Assembly: GCF_001039355.2 (NCBI RefSeq)
Contig: NW_019775954.1
Coordinates: forward strand, 66,431 to 130,430
Length of the DNA stretch: 64,000 nt
Origin: Lingula anatina
Taxonomy: Eukaryota; Brachiopoda; Lingulata; Lingulida; Lingulidae
Direction: 5' to 3'
The notes beneath the pieces are model-generated. The model was not told the origin of the DNA. It searched no databases and was given only the letters and a program-made list of their open reading frames with translations. This document shows, piece by piece, positions 46,101 through 57,053 of this stretch. The translations under genes and the position numbers were made by a program. Each line of letters starts with the position of its first letter. The stretch's first letter is position 1.

Positions 46101-47974
46101 TGTTTGTATGTATACGCTAGGTTCCAGGACACTTATGTTGGATCCTAGATGTAGGCAAAATGTTTTTTTTTCGAATCTGCCTATGGAAGCACTCAAGGGT
46201 GGGGGTCGGGGGTGGCCATACTGGGCACCTGCCCTTGCCTTGACTTCTGAGGTACCTCCTTCTCCCCTTTCCCCAATCCATCCAAATAAAATACAAGCAA
46301 TTCTGCCATCCCCATACTTTATTGGTCTTATATATTATAGTAATAATAATAATAATAAATGTCCTCGCCTATAGTGTGTCGTACGATGGGAGGCAAAACT
46401 TTTTATCTTTGTGTAACCCCAAGTCCCCCCCCCCTCCAGCACCACCACCACCACCACCACCACCACCACCCACCCACCCCATTAGCAAAAGCCTGGACCC
46501 GACCTTGCTCACGTGAAGCACGGGGGTTTTAGGAATGCTGTTCAGGTGTGCTATCCACCAGGGCAGACACCTGCGGAAATGCATTCTATATATATTTTCA
46601 ACCCAAAAAGACAAGTGGATAAAAGGTTGCTCTTATCAAGAAGTGCACAACAAATCTTATATATATTGCCTTTCTGTCGGCGCCCCTTTTGATGTCTGGC
46701 TCCTACTTTTCAGAACAACAGACCAACAGTGACAAGCTATATATCCATCTATATTTCTCTGCAGAATTGTGTGTACGCGAGAAGTAATTTCCACTCTAAA
46801 TCACTCATTAAATTTGTCACCCCTTTCAAACGTTAAAGTAAACAGCACTGAATGCAGTACAATACAAAGAAAGGCGGAAAGGTATATTGCTTGTGTAATA
46901 CACAAAATCAAGCAATAACGACTTTAGTTGTTTGGAAGAGAATGCAAAGATGCGATTTCGTGACTCAATGCTAATCTTAAGCAGTTTTCGACGAACTGTA
47001 AAATATCTCTTTGAACAACCAAACTAGAGGGGCTAACGAAATGACCAGGCGTGTTTCGGTGACTAAGTCGAGCATACCTTGGTTTATATAGAACAATGAG
47101 GGCGCAATGAGGTGGTATAACAATACTTAAACTTGATGATATTTTGCAAATTCGAGTCATTGCATCGTCAAGTGAAAAACACAAACAAGAACGGCCACCG
47201 CGAAGTAGGAAAGGGCCTACGCAGTTTTCCTGCGAGAGGAATCATAAACTAAGAATACCTTTCGTTGCTTTCGCTGAATAGCTTTACTTTTTACACCTTA
47301 CATGCCGTTTCCTGTTTGCAATTTTTCGCTCACTCCTACATCCCATCCCAACTTAAAGAACAGATGATACAATTATCTTAAATCACAGATTAAGTGGCTA
47401 GTATTAAATCAAAATAAGTGGTAAAGGTGACTTGATATTACGGAGGAGCAAACATTGCTGTATCAGTTAAATTGCTACCGTTATGTGGATTACATCTATA
47501 AATTAAAGCTTTGGTGTGCAACTTATTGGAATTTTTCACAATTCCCATAAATCAGGAGAGAAAATGCGAAGTACACGAGGGGTAAAGGTCTCCCTTTTTG
47601 AATAAAAATATTCACAAAAAGATTAACTTGTTACTCGTTACGTGTATGAACTTTTTATGTGTTACGTATGTTATCTCAGAAGTTGAAGGCATTGTGAACT
47701 TGCAGATCGTGCTTACTTGAACAAAAAAATTCGCAAGTAGGCGCACCATATCATTAAACGTGTTGATTTACAATCGGTTCGTCTATCTTGTGTGTTATCT
47801 TAATCTTTAACCACACATATGTATGAATCCAAATGTTCTGGAATGATAAATAATGGGTGTCTGACAAATAAACATAATATGTGGTTGGGAAAAAATTTAC
47901 TCACCCTCCAGGCTCATGATTCCGCCTAAGAGAAGCACACCAACTAGATACAACTTCGCCATCTGCCTTGTCAT
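33064..47974 (-). CDS. Secreted protein with two F5/8C (discoidin) domains and a fucolectin-like domain
   Basis: Predicted secreted lectin or adhesion protein of 521 residues from ten coding exons in transcript order: 47974-47905, 46062-45854, 43022-42900, 40062-39924, 38605-38465, 37828-37656, 36103-35959, 35403-35356, 34442-34194 and 33332-33064. Every junction keeps phase. Order: signal peptide (1 to about 22); discoidin 1 (Cys26-Cys179; LGM, IQDWQITASSSY, WLQVDLG, WVTKFMVSYS, VFDGNNDG, MRVEILGC); discoidin 2 (Cys182-Cys330; YGKITASDTW, WLQFDVG, WVTQFKISYS, ARFIRIHPVAWH, MRVGLIGC); linker with two Cys (335-349); C-terminal jelly-roll domain (351-521; NLAYKKDTW, VDGH, MMVDLGAKTKI, GRYVYIEAQG, ILCEVMVYG) matching the fucolectin/tachylectin-4/pentraxin-1 family. 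Each discoidin domain carries an extra Cys pair (58/74 and 208/222). The F-lectin sugar-site motif is not recognisable. No membrane anchor is seen. Ligand unknown. The start exon begins at a splice acceptor, so an untranslated 5' exon lies further right. Confidence 0.93.
34121..34165. repeat. (GT)n(GA)n compound microsatellite
   Basis: Lies in discoidin-gene intron 9, close to the donor of exon 9. In transcript sense it is (CT)n(CA)n. Confidence 0.97.
34194..34442 (-). CDS. Discoidin gene exon 9: fucolectin-like domain, first half
   Basis: Residues 351-432: ENLAYKKDTW, AKKVVDGHLES, SCTILDN, MMVDLGAKTKISGAILI. Phase 1-1. A (CT)n(CA)n tract starts about 28 bases after the donor. Confidence 0.92.
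35356..35403 (-). CDS. Discoidin gene exon 8: short Cys-containing linker
   Basis: 48-nt phase 1-1 exon, residues 335-349, QCGEAFIRVNNDTPC. Two cysteines 13 apart could form a small loop before the last domain. Skippable without frameshift. Confidence 0.85.
35959..36103 (-). CDS. Discoidin gene exon 7: discoidin 2, end
   Basis: Residues 286-333: EFGGNSDKD, SARFIRIHPVAWHSHIAMRV, closing Cys330. Same intron position as in discoidin 1. Confidence 0.93.
36585..36595. repeat. Poly-C tract in discoidin intron 6
   Basis: C11 followed by ACCACCACC. A similar C14 tract lies at 37091-37104 in the same intron. Confidence 0.9.
37656..37828 (-). CDS. Discoidin gene exon 6: discoidin 2, middle
   Basis: Residues 229-285: EQWLQFDVGPPTTVTGVVLK, HWVTQFKISYSND, KTWTFYKD. 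Ends phase 0 at gtaaag. Confidence 0.93.
38465..38605 (-). CDS. Discoidin gene exon 5: discoidin 2, first part
   Basis: Residues 182-227: opening Cys182, GKITASDTWN, extra Cys 208 and 222. The acceptor is the first of two adjacent AGs; phase decides it. Confidence 0.92.
39924..40062 (-). CDS. Discoidin gene exon 4: discoidin 1, end
   Basis: Residues 135-180: VFDGNNDGYS, MARFVKFHTVQWHKHPSMRV, closing Cys179. Donor gtaagg. Confidence 0.93.
40063..42899 (-). other. Discoidin gene intron 3
   Basis: Intron of 2.8 kb with short chance frames only. I see no exon or RNA gene in it. Confidence 0.7.
42900..43022 (-). CDS. Discoidin gene exon 3: discoidin 1, middle
   Basis: Residues 94-134, phase 0-0: ITGVMTQGR, EWVTKFMVSYSMD, FNWKYVGD. 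Confidence 0.93.
43023..45853 (-). other. Discoidin gene intron 2
   Basis: Intron of 2.8 kb. Apart from a diverged 120-bp tandem duplication near 44.6 kb, nothing was recognised. Confidence 0.75.
44522..44760. repeat. Diverged tandem duplication, unit about 120 bp
   Basis: Two consecutive copies (about 44522-44641 and 44642-44760) share GTTCACTGATACCACGAG, AAGAGATTACAAAGAC, AATTTCTACAAAA and TTCACTAG in the same order and spacing. Confidence 0.85.
45854..46062 (-). CDS. Discoidin gene exon 2: discoidin 1, first part
   Basis: Residues 25-93. Opens with GCDHHGPLGMITGSIQDWQI and ends QVDLGTVAK at a phase 0 gtgagt donor. Extra cysteines 58 and 74. Confidence 0.93.
46063..47904 (-). other. Discoidin gene intron 1
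   Basis: Contains a C10 tract and an (ACC)10 repeat at 46441-46470. No further gene recognised. Confidence 0.75.
46441..46470. repeat. (ACC)10 microsatellite
   Basis: Ten perfect units just right of a C10 tract. Confidence 0.97.
47905..47974 (-). CDS. Discoidin gene exon 1: signal peptide
   Basis: The exon starts at or next to ATGA directly after the acceptor ttatttcag. Encodes MAKLYLVGVLLLGGIMSLE as hydrophobic core; Met1 or Met5 could start. Ends one base into Ala24 at gtgagt. Confidence 0.87.
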
Positions 47975-48207
47975 CTGAAATAAGAGAGAAGTTCTACTGT
48001 ATAGGATGATAGGAAACAACAAGGTCGTGTACACAGAACAACAAGGAGAAGAGAGAGGAACTGTACACCGCTCTTTTATGAACACTCTTTCATCACGGAG
48101 CGTCGATCTACAACAAAGACAAACCTGAGACAATATAAACCCAAACACTATTCCTATCTGTCAAATCGCAGTCAACAAACTTCCATGGTGGCCCCTATTG
48201 GATATTT

Positions 48208-48312
48208 CGACTTTTCGACTTTTAGAGTTTGCGACTTTTAGAGTTTTCGACTTTTAGAGTTTGCGACTTTTCGAGTTTTCGACTTTTCGAGTTTGCGACT
48301 TTTAGAGTTTTC
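48208..48312. repeat. 16-bp minisatellite with 32-bp higher-order pattern
   Basis: About 6.5 units of CGACTTTTAGAGTTTG type. The last base alternates T/G between neighbours. Two central units carry CG in place of AG. It ends at a single ambiguous base (N, 48313). Confidence 0.95.
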
Positions 48313-51300
48313 NCCGTTATTAAATACTGTAATTAGCAAACTGCTCTCCTCTGTGTCTGATACGAATGAGGGCGGAGCTGTGACTATTTCCTTACACCCC
48401 CGTGAAAACTTCAGTCACCTCCCAACTGTGCCCCCTTTCAGGGCCAGGCTAGTTGAGGCGTTCTCATTGATCAAAATGATCGCCAGCAAGCAGAATTTGT
48501 CATAAATTTCATGATGTCAAGAATTCAAAAAGATAAAACCGAGATGTTAGCAGCAATTCGAGTGATCCGTCCTGCTCCTTTTCGCGTTCCATTGCTAAAG
48601 TTAAATTACGGAATGAAAACATATCAGTTTCCCCCTTCATAAAACAGATGTATGGAGGTTTAGGTATACTTTTCAACGTTGTTGACCTGTTAATTTATTA
48701 TGGATGCTCCAAAAGACTGCAAAGGGAAACTTTTATACCAATGTTACAATGACATGAAAGGAGAAATCAAACAAAAAGAAGGCGAAAGAAAATGGTGCTG
48801 AATAGGCCAATATTGTAAAATCAACGTAAAAGTATTTGCTATAGATGCCGCACCTCAGATGTTGGCTTTGATATAAAGTTTGCTGACATCTTGGGTGAAG
48901 TATTTTATTCGATGAAATAAAAGGTCTGAACTTTGTCGAGAGCACGTCCCTAAACTGTTAGGAGAACTGTTAAGCATTTTGTTGCGTATTTCCTACGTGG
49001 ATTCCCTTTGTTCGGGCAAGGGACCGGTATCGGTAATTTTCGTCTCACTACACATCAACAGCGTTTACCTCACGCCCCATGAAGTCGCCACACACTTTGC
49101 CGGGGAGCTCCTCATTAGCAGATATAGTATTCTTTTTAGAAACGCGCTTGCGAATTGTTGTATGGAAATGCAATAGCAGCGTCTACCCCATTAGGCCCGC
49201 GTGTGAAAATCAATATCTCCGATAAAAAATCGAAACCTTAAAAATAAAATGTTAAATTTTTCAAGTTGAAGTTGTTGGTCGATTTCTGGTGCAAACTATA
49301 CATGAAACAAACACGCCAACAATACCGAAATAAAAGTCATCAAATGTAATTTTATAAATTCGTGTCTCAAGTCATGATAATAAACCGCTTTTATGTCGTT
49401 CCTTAACTGCTATAAAATGATATTCAAAGAATGTTTATAAATGACAACCAGCAACATGCAATGTTAAAGAAAATTGCTTACTTTCTCCCTCTTATGCGTC
49501 TTTCCTATTAGTATTTCCTGGTTATACTGTGCCTTGGATAAAACTCGTTTGCTATTTTGCAACAGGGCCTCCTTATACAACGTCTACTCGATCTGCCATG
49601 GTCGCTCAAATGACGGCACAAATCAAATCGAGATACTTTTCATACCCCGTGCCGCTAAAAAAACGATTGGCGAGTAACTCGAGGGTAAAGAGTGATTAAT
49701 TCAGCCAGATCTTCCAGTCAAAAGCTCCCCAAAGGCGCAATGCTATCCAATCACCTTCCAGATACCCAAGGAACAATAATCCGTAGTGACAGTCGAACAA
49801 AACACCCCATACACCGATAAATTCAACTACTTGGCTACTTTTTAAGGCAATTGAAATATTTAGTAAACATATCTTAATGGGGAATGACATGATTTCATAA
49901 TAGCCAGGAAGGCTTACCGCAGAAAGTTGATTTTTCTTCAGCTAAAGAATAGATTGTGTTGATTTAAAACGAATTCTTTCTACATCGACGTTTTCACTCT
50001 TACAATCGGGATACGTTTCTGGTTAATTACGTTATATTTAATTTGTTCTAGTCTACTAGGTCAATTTTACCTGTTATAATCGATTATTCGTTCGTATCAA
50101 CCGTTTTCGAGGACAACTAGGGAAAAAATTAATCTTGGTAGGGGCCTGGGAGACGCGTATTAGTTTCAGTTCCCCTCTCTTGGATATAATTCCTGACATC
50201 GAGAGTGGATGGTACATATAAAGGATTTCCCCTTTTTTCTCAAGTCTTTCTCTTTCCTCTCTTTTCTCCTGCTTTCTTGCGCTTTTTTCAACCCATTTAA
50301 ATCAATCTATTTACTTCATCCACAACTTCCAGTAACCACGTGTAGTTACTCTATCAATCTTAACACGCCCTCGAATTTTTTCCTTAAACGTTTCAATCGA
50401 TCAGCCAATCTAAATGTTTTCTCGGAACGTATTAAGTTGGAAAGTGAAAACGCACTCTAGACGCATTAGATACATAACACTGTGCATAATAACTCTCAAA
50501 ACCTCATAGATATCGAATCAAGTCTGTAATCATACTCATCATCAGCCTGCTGACGCATATTTTGCACTTGAAATATTTCCTTTGATCTTTTAAAAAACGA
50601 GTGCTTCGGACAGTCATCGTTCATCTGCACTGGGAATGCAACATAAGTGCAGAACTTTTTTAGTTCTCTCTTTTCTTTTTTGTAACATGTTCTACTTTAA
50701 AGGCTACGATTTACATTTGAAGCTAAAATCTATTTTGGGTTTACCTTTCTTCGTTTTACAACTGAATGTTGCGCTCTCGAAAAAAAAATGAAACCTGAAT
50801 TTACTTCACCTAAATGTCCGATGTAATTGTACCGTCTCAAAATTATGGGTTTCAATTTCTTTTAGCTAATTACAGAAATTGCCGAGCACGACATTTGATA
50901 ACTTTGAAGCTAAAAACTACAGAGGAATTACGGCATCGACATTTGCTCTCATTTGATACTATGCCTCTCTAAAGCCTTGTTCAGTGCGGTAAAGGGAACA
51001 TTTTTTACAAATGTCTTTTGATGACTAGGTTCTTTTTTAAATGATAAAATACACCCATGCAGGTGGCTATGTAAATACAAATAATTAAGAATGTCACAAG
51101 GTCGTTAAAGATCTGTTTTTGTCCAACAAAACATGGAAAACACTGACAGTGACTATTCATAGTCCACACACGCAAAGCGGCACCTGTGGGACTGGGGCTC
51201 GAAAATTGGTTCTCAAAAATGCAACTCTCATGTTTTCAAGAGATTATTTTTTAAAGTTAATTAACTGCGGGGAGTTTTACCCGGAGCGAAATGTACTTCA

Positions 51301-51438
51301 TTTCCTGTAGTTATGTTCTGAAGTAAAAGTGTATTTACTCGATTTTTGTGAGAAAGTTACTATACAGCTTGTGTAGAAAGCTTATTCTCATAGGTCCATG
51401 TTTTGATTGATTGTTGCATCCATCGATATTGCTCACAC

Positions 51439-51440
51439 AT

Positions 51441-51489
<49 letters not shown>
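51439..51489. repeat. (AC)n(AG)n compound microsatellite
   Basis: AC run passing directly into an AG run. Confidence 0.97.
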
Positions 51490-51492
<3 letters not shown>

Positions 51493-54400
51493 TTGGTTTT
51501 CCACAATTGAATAATATATCGTAGAATACCGGTAGGGTCACTTGAATGCGTACTCAGTCGCATCATGACTGACAACTCATCCCTACATAACGCAGATGAG
51601 TCTGTCATCGCCTACGTAAACTTGGCAAAATACGACAAATGTGGACACCCGATCCGAACAATCTCCCCCGCCACACAATCACTCCAATTCCACTTGAAGG
51701 AGATTTTCATCCATCGATGTAAAGGCTATTATCACGGGGGTGTGAAGAGCAGGTGAACGAAAATGATCCCTCAATATCACGGGATATCAGAGTGAGCGCC
51801 AATAGCTTGGGTGTCGTTTAATTGGATTATCAAGGCTGTAGTGGAGACAATACAGACCCCAAACTGCTGATGGAAGGATACGGTGTATCAATTTAATCTA
51901 ACTTCACGTGAGATTAGATTGTCTGCCTGTTTGCCTATTAGATTAATATACTTTAAAAGGACCTTTTCACACTCTGTCTATTCCATCGTTGTTGAAAAGC
52001 GACTAAGCTCTGGGTATTAGTTGAGCAGCAGTTAGTGTGGACCATGGATTAGGAGCTACATACTCTGGATACCTAGAGATGAATGGGTCTCACTTTTGAG
52101 GCAACATCATTACTACACTCATAATTTATACTGAAATGAGGGAGTGGTGACACGCAGGAAAAAAATCACACAAATCTAAGGGAATTAGTGTCAAAGCGTG
52201 TTTTGATGGAAAGAGACTAATAATACCAATAGAATACACATAACGTGATTCATGCTACCATTTCAAAGAGGTGTCTAATACCGTCATAAGCGCATATTTC
52301 ACGGATATGTTAAGAATTGACATAAATGTGTCTCGCAGCACAGAAAAAAGACCCGCTCTGACACCAAATAGCAGCCACCTGTTGTGACACAGGTGTAAGT
52401 GCTCCTTGGCACGCTGACATTCTAGCATAAATATATCAAAGGTGTTTCGCATCATCTTTGAGGAACTGATTTCGCGAGTTTCCTGTTGGATCTATCTGGC
52501 ATTTAACATGAGAAATCCCCTGGGAGAAATACACTCGTCCTCCTTGATATAATACTCAAAGATTGCAAAAAAAAAAAAACTGTCTCCTCCGATATACATG
52601 TGTTGGCTGTGAAAATATATGTTACTTCACATCTACTTTCAATTCTTGCTAATTCAACGAACATTAAACATGTTGTTTCTATTATTGATACGTATCGGTA
52701 AGCATTTTGTTTGGGAATGTCCCTGGATTCGGGGGATCAGAATGCTTGAAGCGATTTGTTGAATGATATTGATATTATATTTGCATTTAGTTATTATGAG
52801 AATTTAAAATTTAAACCGTCGTATATGGTGCCACCAGTTATCAATATCATGCTCCTGTTTTTCCACAACAATGTTGAACATCATACATTTTTTAGAAATA
52901 CAAACAGAATTGCACGTCTCAATGTATTGTTTTGTAAACATCTGATATGTAAGAACATTTTTTCTTCAAATAGTAAAATGGCAGTACGTATCTCTTTCAA
53001 TATTATATCACAGACCTGATATTACAATAAAACTTATTCAAACATGTATGTAACCGGGTCATATTCAATTTTCCTCACTAAACAAGACTTGGCACTTGAC
53101 CCCTTTGTCAAACATTTGGAATTTTTGGCAGCACAAATGACACATAAATTTACAACAAATCCAACCCTGTACATCCGGGACACTACATGTACAAAGATGG
53201 CATCACACAAAGCACATTTCACTTCAATTTTCGATTGAACGACCAACCTAGCTTATTCCCAGATTATTAATTAGAAATTTCTAACCTGAAGTTTACAATG
53301 GGTACAATGTATCTATAGATAGATACAATAGCACAGGTAAAGAGACGCCAACGAAGATAAAAGTTGTCGCTTGATATGATCGTAAACCTGGCCCGCACGG
53401 GTGACACGGGGTTCACGATTTGACCCTACACGTAAAGAGGAAAAGTATCAGGGCCGACAGTAAAAATGCCAGGTTTGCCTTCAACCTCTCCCAAGACTCG
53501 TCACCGTCTCTTCAAGGCTGCTATGTCTCTTGGTGCATATTAACAATTAGTGTCAATTAGCTTAATATTTATTAGGTTCAGGCACAGCAGAATCCACCGA
53601 GGCCGTTCGCCAGTGCACACAAGAATGTTTTATCAACTCTTCTCACGCAAAGTTACTGCGCCCACCATTTACCTTTCCCAATCTCTTGGGCACACAGTGG
53701 TATTTGCTTTTAGTTAAGCCCAGGTTGTGAGTATATTAATGACAAAACAAAAGGTATACTGATTTGCCGCCAGAAAACACATCCCATTAACTGGTAGCAA
53801 GGACGTGTGAAGCCATGCTCAAGGGAACACCGCCAATTTTTACTGCTCAGTTTTCGCACCTTGTGAGTTAGGAAATTATGCTACTTATTGATGTAATTTT
53901 TAGGATAATTGTGTAAATAATGAATGGATTTAAATAAAAATGCAGTAAACCCGGTTTAATACGGCCTAGATTGTCAGGCATAAACTGACTCATGGTCCTG
54001 CGTTTGAAAATGAGAACTGATGGATGTAGAAAAATCTTTTAAGAGATACCATGCCAAGTAGAAGTGGGTGACAGCTCAGTCACAACCTAGCTCAATTTAC
54101 GGGTGCTCAAGTGTCATTCTATTTTCTTGACCCGAAGTCTTTTAAGTGTCATCTTTTTTTGACCTGATGTCTTGGAGGGGGGATTTCACGACCTCACGCT
54201 GGCGACGGAGGACAAACGGCCCCCGGAGAATATCAGGAGAAGTCCGCCTTTCTATAATTATAAGCTCATTACTCGTAAGATCCGACACAGTGTGTTTTTT
54301 GTTTTCCCAGATAAAAGAGCACATCCTAGGTTACCACTGGGCAAATAAACGGTATTTGCACAAACTGAAAATCAGAGGAGATTTACAACGATCGTCCATT

Positions 54401-57033
54401 TTCTATGCACTTGACGTGGATAAAGCTTTTCAGAGATCTTCTTAAAATTGCCGATTATGGGCATTATTTTGAAGCACTCGCTTACAACAGGAGAACTTCC
54501 CTGGGCTTTGGGGTGGTCCAAACCCTGGGATCTCCGGGACAAGTTTGACTGAATGAGAGATATTATACCTGTAATGCGATTAATTCTGCTAGATTAATGT
54601 CCAGCATTTATTTTATCTTAACATCCGGAAGAAAGAGGACTCGGAGATCGCTTCCATACAATGCGGGGAGGTTAGCTATCATAACTTTCAGTATTGCTAT
54701 CATAATGTTTTTTGCCTATCGGCAATGCAGTCTAGATGACTACCATTGACCCGTCGCTCACACCGAGTCGGGCGATCCCACAACCTGTTTTCCACGTCTA
54801 TCTTCAGTTATATCATAACAAAAAAATATAATTTACCTTTGTCTGTTCTGCGGATAGGCTTGTTAAATCCTTTTCTACAACCATCTATTTTATATTAATC
54901 CTTTCCCAAGTTTTTATCTTCCCTGCGCCCAGCTCTCAACTACGGACGTACACTGTCGACCCACAAAGATAGTTCTTTGATAATGTGATGTCGCTTTGTT
55001 GACGACGGACTGGAAGGTCTGTGACGACACACATCAGAAAGTGTCACATTAGTACCCCATCCAGGTGCTCATGTCATTAAAAAATCAGCACCTTTGATGC
55101 TTATGAAGTGGTGGGCAGAGAGCACACAGGCTAGGTTAACCGCCAAAATATCGGACCCTGCTAATGTCCATATCAATAGCATTTAGTGGTTTGTTGCAAA
55201 CCTGAACATAATCGCGGTGACAGTTTATTTAAAAACCCGAGCTATCAAAAACTTACTGTGTGTTTAAAGCCTGCCTCCCTGATGTTGCCGCAAAAAAATA
55301 TACGCACAGAACGAGCTTGGCGCTTGCCTTGAATTTGATCAATTATTCACCTTTTTGCCCTCTCTAAGGGTTTAATTCAAAATGATTCTTAAATGTTTTG
55401 CCGCCGACTAAAAAAAAACGGTAGTACCTTTGCTACTGGTGTTTTCTGAAAATGATAAAACATTCCACAGAAACCTTCAACGGATGACCGGCGCTCTTGT
55501 CTAATACTACTGTGAAACAAATTGTTTACGCACGCTGCACTTACGTCTGTGCCGCCTTTCAGTGTTGCGTTTTTTTTCGTCTTCCATTTTACTTGGGTTT
55601 CAGTGTGTTTTAATCTGTGAACCAGATAACACGCATTTAGGACTGGTCCACTTTTCATCTCCGTGAGAAACAGTATCGGTTTTGACCATCCAAATATTTT
55701 GACTGAAAACTGAGTTGTTTTGGTGCACCACTCCATTCAAGAAACTTGACTCCGTGAAAAATTAAACAAACTCATTTGACTCAGTTTACACGTTTTGTGG
55801 GCGCACACAACATCGTGGTCCAAGTGAGCAAATATTGGTGATTTAGAGAAAAAAGACTAAGCATTGAGGTGTCATTGTGAGGAAATTATCGCCAAGTGTT
55901 TCCCGTGAAAAGCGCTCAATGCTGACCACTCACATAATCAAGTAATAACAGTGCCGTAAACTTCGTGCTTACCTGCCTGGCTAGGCCCCAAAGCATTTTG
56001 CCCGCGGACACGTAATCTCTGCCCCGGGGCTGCATTTTCAGCCGAACTCGGGCGTTTTCTTAAGTATCCCTTATTCACGTAGTAACGACTCTTTTAAAAG
56101 GCCAGCCAGAATCTAAGTGCGTACTCTAATGTGGCGGCATTGTAATGCTGATTATTCTGGCGTAACTGTATTGTACACCACACGAATATTGAATATCATT
56201 TGAATATTTCTCCAACCTGATATGACTTCAGCACATTTCGTATCAAATTACTAAAGCAAACATCTCGTCGGACAGGACGGAGATGACGAACTTACTTGTT
56301 CTATGGTCTATATAACACGGCGACCCTTCCTTATCTCGACTGCCAAGATAACATCGAAACCATCATAAATTATAGGCAAGCATCTTACTGTTTTTTTATC
56401 TCCATTTTTCACAATGTTTCAACACAAGCGCTTTGCAGTATAAAGAGGTGGAACATGCAACAGCAGAATTTTCGACATTCTAATGGAGGACTTGCACGCA
56501 AATTCAAAAAAAAAAAAAAAAAAAGGATGAATTCCATATTATAAACAATTATCGTGAACTTAGCATTATTGCTTAAGGTACGCAGCGTTTGCACAAACGG
56601 TTCCACCCTGCCTGGTTCTCTATTGTAAAAATAAGGTTAAAAGCCTCGGTCTCCTTTTCTCGTGATATTTGCAGTGTCAAAATGTCAGGTGAGGAGTTAA
56701 TATCAGCCACGGCAAATGCAAACAAAATGTGAATTGGTTTCACTAAGGCACGACTACAGGAACAAAACCTCAAAGGAAGACTTGATGCCATAAAAAGGCA
56801 GTGAAGACCACGAACTCGTTTACAAAATGAAATTTGATTGAAAAGAAGAACAGTCAAATTTAATTGAAAACAAGAAGAAGAAAAGTCCAAATAACCTCAC
56901 GCACTTCCATTTATGAAATCTATTTAATGTACTTTTATTCTTTTAAATGCCTGGATCTAGAGCTGAATCACAAGAACATTACAGCAAAATTCTGGAGTAT
57001 ATATAGGTTTTGTATAAGGGAAAGAAACAGCAA

Positions 57034-57053
57034 CCTCTCTCTCTCTCTCTCTC
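57034..57053. repeat. (CT)n microsatellite
   Basis: Ten CT units in otherwise unremarkable DNA. Confidence 0.9.
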
